Assembly (NCBI GenBank): GCA_002350065.1 | Contig: DEDQ01000080.1 | Location: 1 to 7,794, forward strand | Reading direction: 5' to 3' | DNA: 7,794 nt | Source of the DNA: Ruminococcus flavefaciens | GTDB lineage: Bacteria > Bacillota > Clostridia > Oscillospirales > Ruminococcaceae | Part shown: positions 7,144-7,794 of the stretch, piece by piece | Position numbering within the stretch: the first letter of the stretch is position 1 | How the letters are laid out: each line of letters begins with the position of its first letter | Translations under genes and position numbers: made by a program | The notes under the pieces: generated by a model | Told to the model about the DNA's origin: nothing | The model's input: the letters and a program-made list of their open reading frames with translations, nothing else | Database searches by the model: none

Positions 7144-7608
7144 TCACTGGTTACGCGATTTAAGATTGCGGTCTATCTCGCGTTTAGCGTCACGCTTTGC
7201 GGCGTCAGCACGCTTGTCGTAGAGCTTCTTGCCCTTGCAGAGCCCGACCTGCACTTTTACACGTGAATCCTTGAAATATAAACTCAGCGGTATCAGCGAA
7301 AAGCCGTCCTGTTTAACCGTTCCGTAAAGCTTGTTTATCTCGCGCTTGTGCATGAGAAGCTTGCGGACTCTCAGGGGGTCGCGGTTGAAAATATTACCCA
7401 TTTCATATGGCGAGATATGCATTCCGCGGACGAATATCTCTCCATTGTCGACCGAGCACCAAGCGTCCTTGAGATTTACCTTGCCCTGACGTATGGACTT
7501 TACCTCTGTGCCAACAAGCTCAATGCCCGCCTCGTATGTTTCGAGTACGAAATACTCGTGGCGAGCCTGTCTGTTTTCAGCTATTGTTTTTGTTCCCTTT
7601 GAGCGCAT
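7144..7608 (-). CDS. smpB: SsrA-binding protein SmpB
   Basis: A 154-residue protein that binds tmRNA and guides it to stalled ribosomes for trans-translation and tagging of the unfinished peptide. Family hallmarks are in order: [13 protein letters not shown] near the N-terminus, [52 protein letters not shown] and GKKLYDKR, followed by a basic C-terminal tail ([17 protein letters not shown]) that occupies the mRNA channel in the ribosome. Length is normal. The start has AGGAG (7621-7617) eight bases upstream and a consensus promoter just before it, leaving a very short leader. The tmRNA gene ssrA, often near smpB in Firmicutes, is not in the window. Confidence 0.97.
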   Translation of the reverse strand: MRSKGTKTIAENRQARHEYFVLETYEAGIELVGTEVKSIRQGKVNLKDAWCSVDNGEIFVRGMHISPYEMGNIFNRDPLRVRKLLMHKREINKLYGTVKQDGFSLIPLSLYFKDSRVKVQVGLCKGKKLYDKRADAAKRDAKREIDRNLKSRNQ

Positions 7609-7630
7609 TTTCTCATCTCCTATCTATATA

Positions 7631-7659
7631 ATTATACCTCATTGCCGACTCAATGTCAA
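7631..7659 (-). promoter_or_regulatory. smpB promoter, full sigma-A consensus
   Basis: On the minus strand TTGACA (7659-7654) and TATAAT (7636-7631) match the consensus at all twelve bases with a 17-bp spacer. Transcription should start near 7624, only a few bases before the AGGAG, so the 5' leader is about 16 bases. Confidence 0.85.
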
Positions 7660-7728
7660 TGAACCAATTATGAAATCCGTGCATATTGTTGAGGTATTTT
7701 GTTATATTATTATTTTTTTGGAAATCCC

Positions 7729-7757
7729 TTGATTTTTTTATCGCGTTGTGTTATAAT
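7729..7757 (+). promoter_or_regulatory. Promoter of the right-edge tRNA gene
   Basis: TTGATT (7729-7734), a 17-bp spacer and TATAAT (7752-7757) with the extended -10 TG at 7749-7750. It fires away from smpB and ends 15 bases before the probable tRNA 5' end, the short distance usual for stable-RNA genes. Confidence 0.7.
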
Positions 7758-7772
7758 GTATTAGTAAATTTT

Positions 7773-7794
7773 GCAGTGGTATCGAAGTGGTCAT
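7773..7794 (+). tRNA. Probable tRNA-Ser, first 22 bases (cut by window end)
   Basis: GCAGTGG would be the 5' acceptor strand, T-A the positions 8-9 linker, and TCGAAGTGGTCAT the D-arm start. From memory, TATCGAAGTGGTCATAACG is the D-arm wording of many clostridial tRNA-Ser genes. The strong promoter directly upstream agrees. The anticodon lies outside, so the isoacceptor and even the amino acid are not proven. Confidence 0.6.

Noticed and set aside
1..7794. CRISPR array, prophage, toxin-antitoxin or defence genes
   Set aside because: No evenly spaced direct repeats and no such proteins were seen; every long open frame outside the five genes is a shadow of one of them or lies in the intergenic structures described.

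Overview
The window looks like a chromosomal segment of a plant-fibre-degrading anaerobic Firmicute, most likely Ruminococcus or a close relative in the Oscillospiraceae. Three things point there: a glycoside hydrolase ending in a type I dockerin of the Ruminococcus style (second loop followed by GIT..DALTIQK), a two-gene NifS/NifU pair of the clostridial type, and consensus Gram-positive promoters and AGGAG ribosome binding sites. This is inferred from sequence character, without a database search.

Layout. Bases 1-3117 (+) are the 3' part of a large secreted, dockerin-bearing GH127-like (DUF1680) beta-L-arabinofuranosidase whose start lies before the window. A strong terminator (3135-3176) follows, overlapping the left end of a roughly 139-bp AT-rich inverted-repeat element (MITE-like, 3175-3313). 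A palindromic hairpin (3312-3343) then marks the end of the opposing transcript. From 3366 to 7608 every gene lies on the minus strand. Read in transcription order they are: smpB (7608-7144), a seven-TM HD-GYP protein (6973-5276), a hairpin-dense segment that may be a small RNA or terminator complex (5253-5117), and the nifS-nifU operon (4985-3366) with its own extended -10 promoter. At the right edge a plus-strand promoter (7729-7757) leads into the first 22 bases of what is probably a tRNA-Ser.

Function. The GH127 enzyme would take part in breakdown of arabinose-rich plant polymers or glycoproteins, docked on a cellulosome-like scaffold. NifS mobilises cysteine sulfur to the NifU scaffold for Fe-S assembly. 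SmpB is the tmRNA partner in ribosome rescue; ssrA is not in the window. The HD-GYP protein probably hydrolyses cyclic di-GMP in response to a membrane-sensed signal. These are mostly independent housekeeping units next to a carbohydrate-degradation gene; I see no single multi-gene novel system. The most unexplained sequence is non-coding: the inverted-repeat element at 3175-3313, the structured block at 5117-5260, and the nested stems between smpB and the HD-GYP gene.
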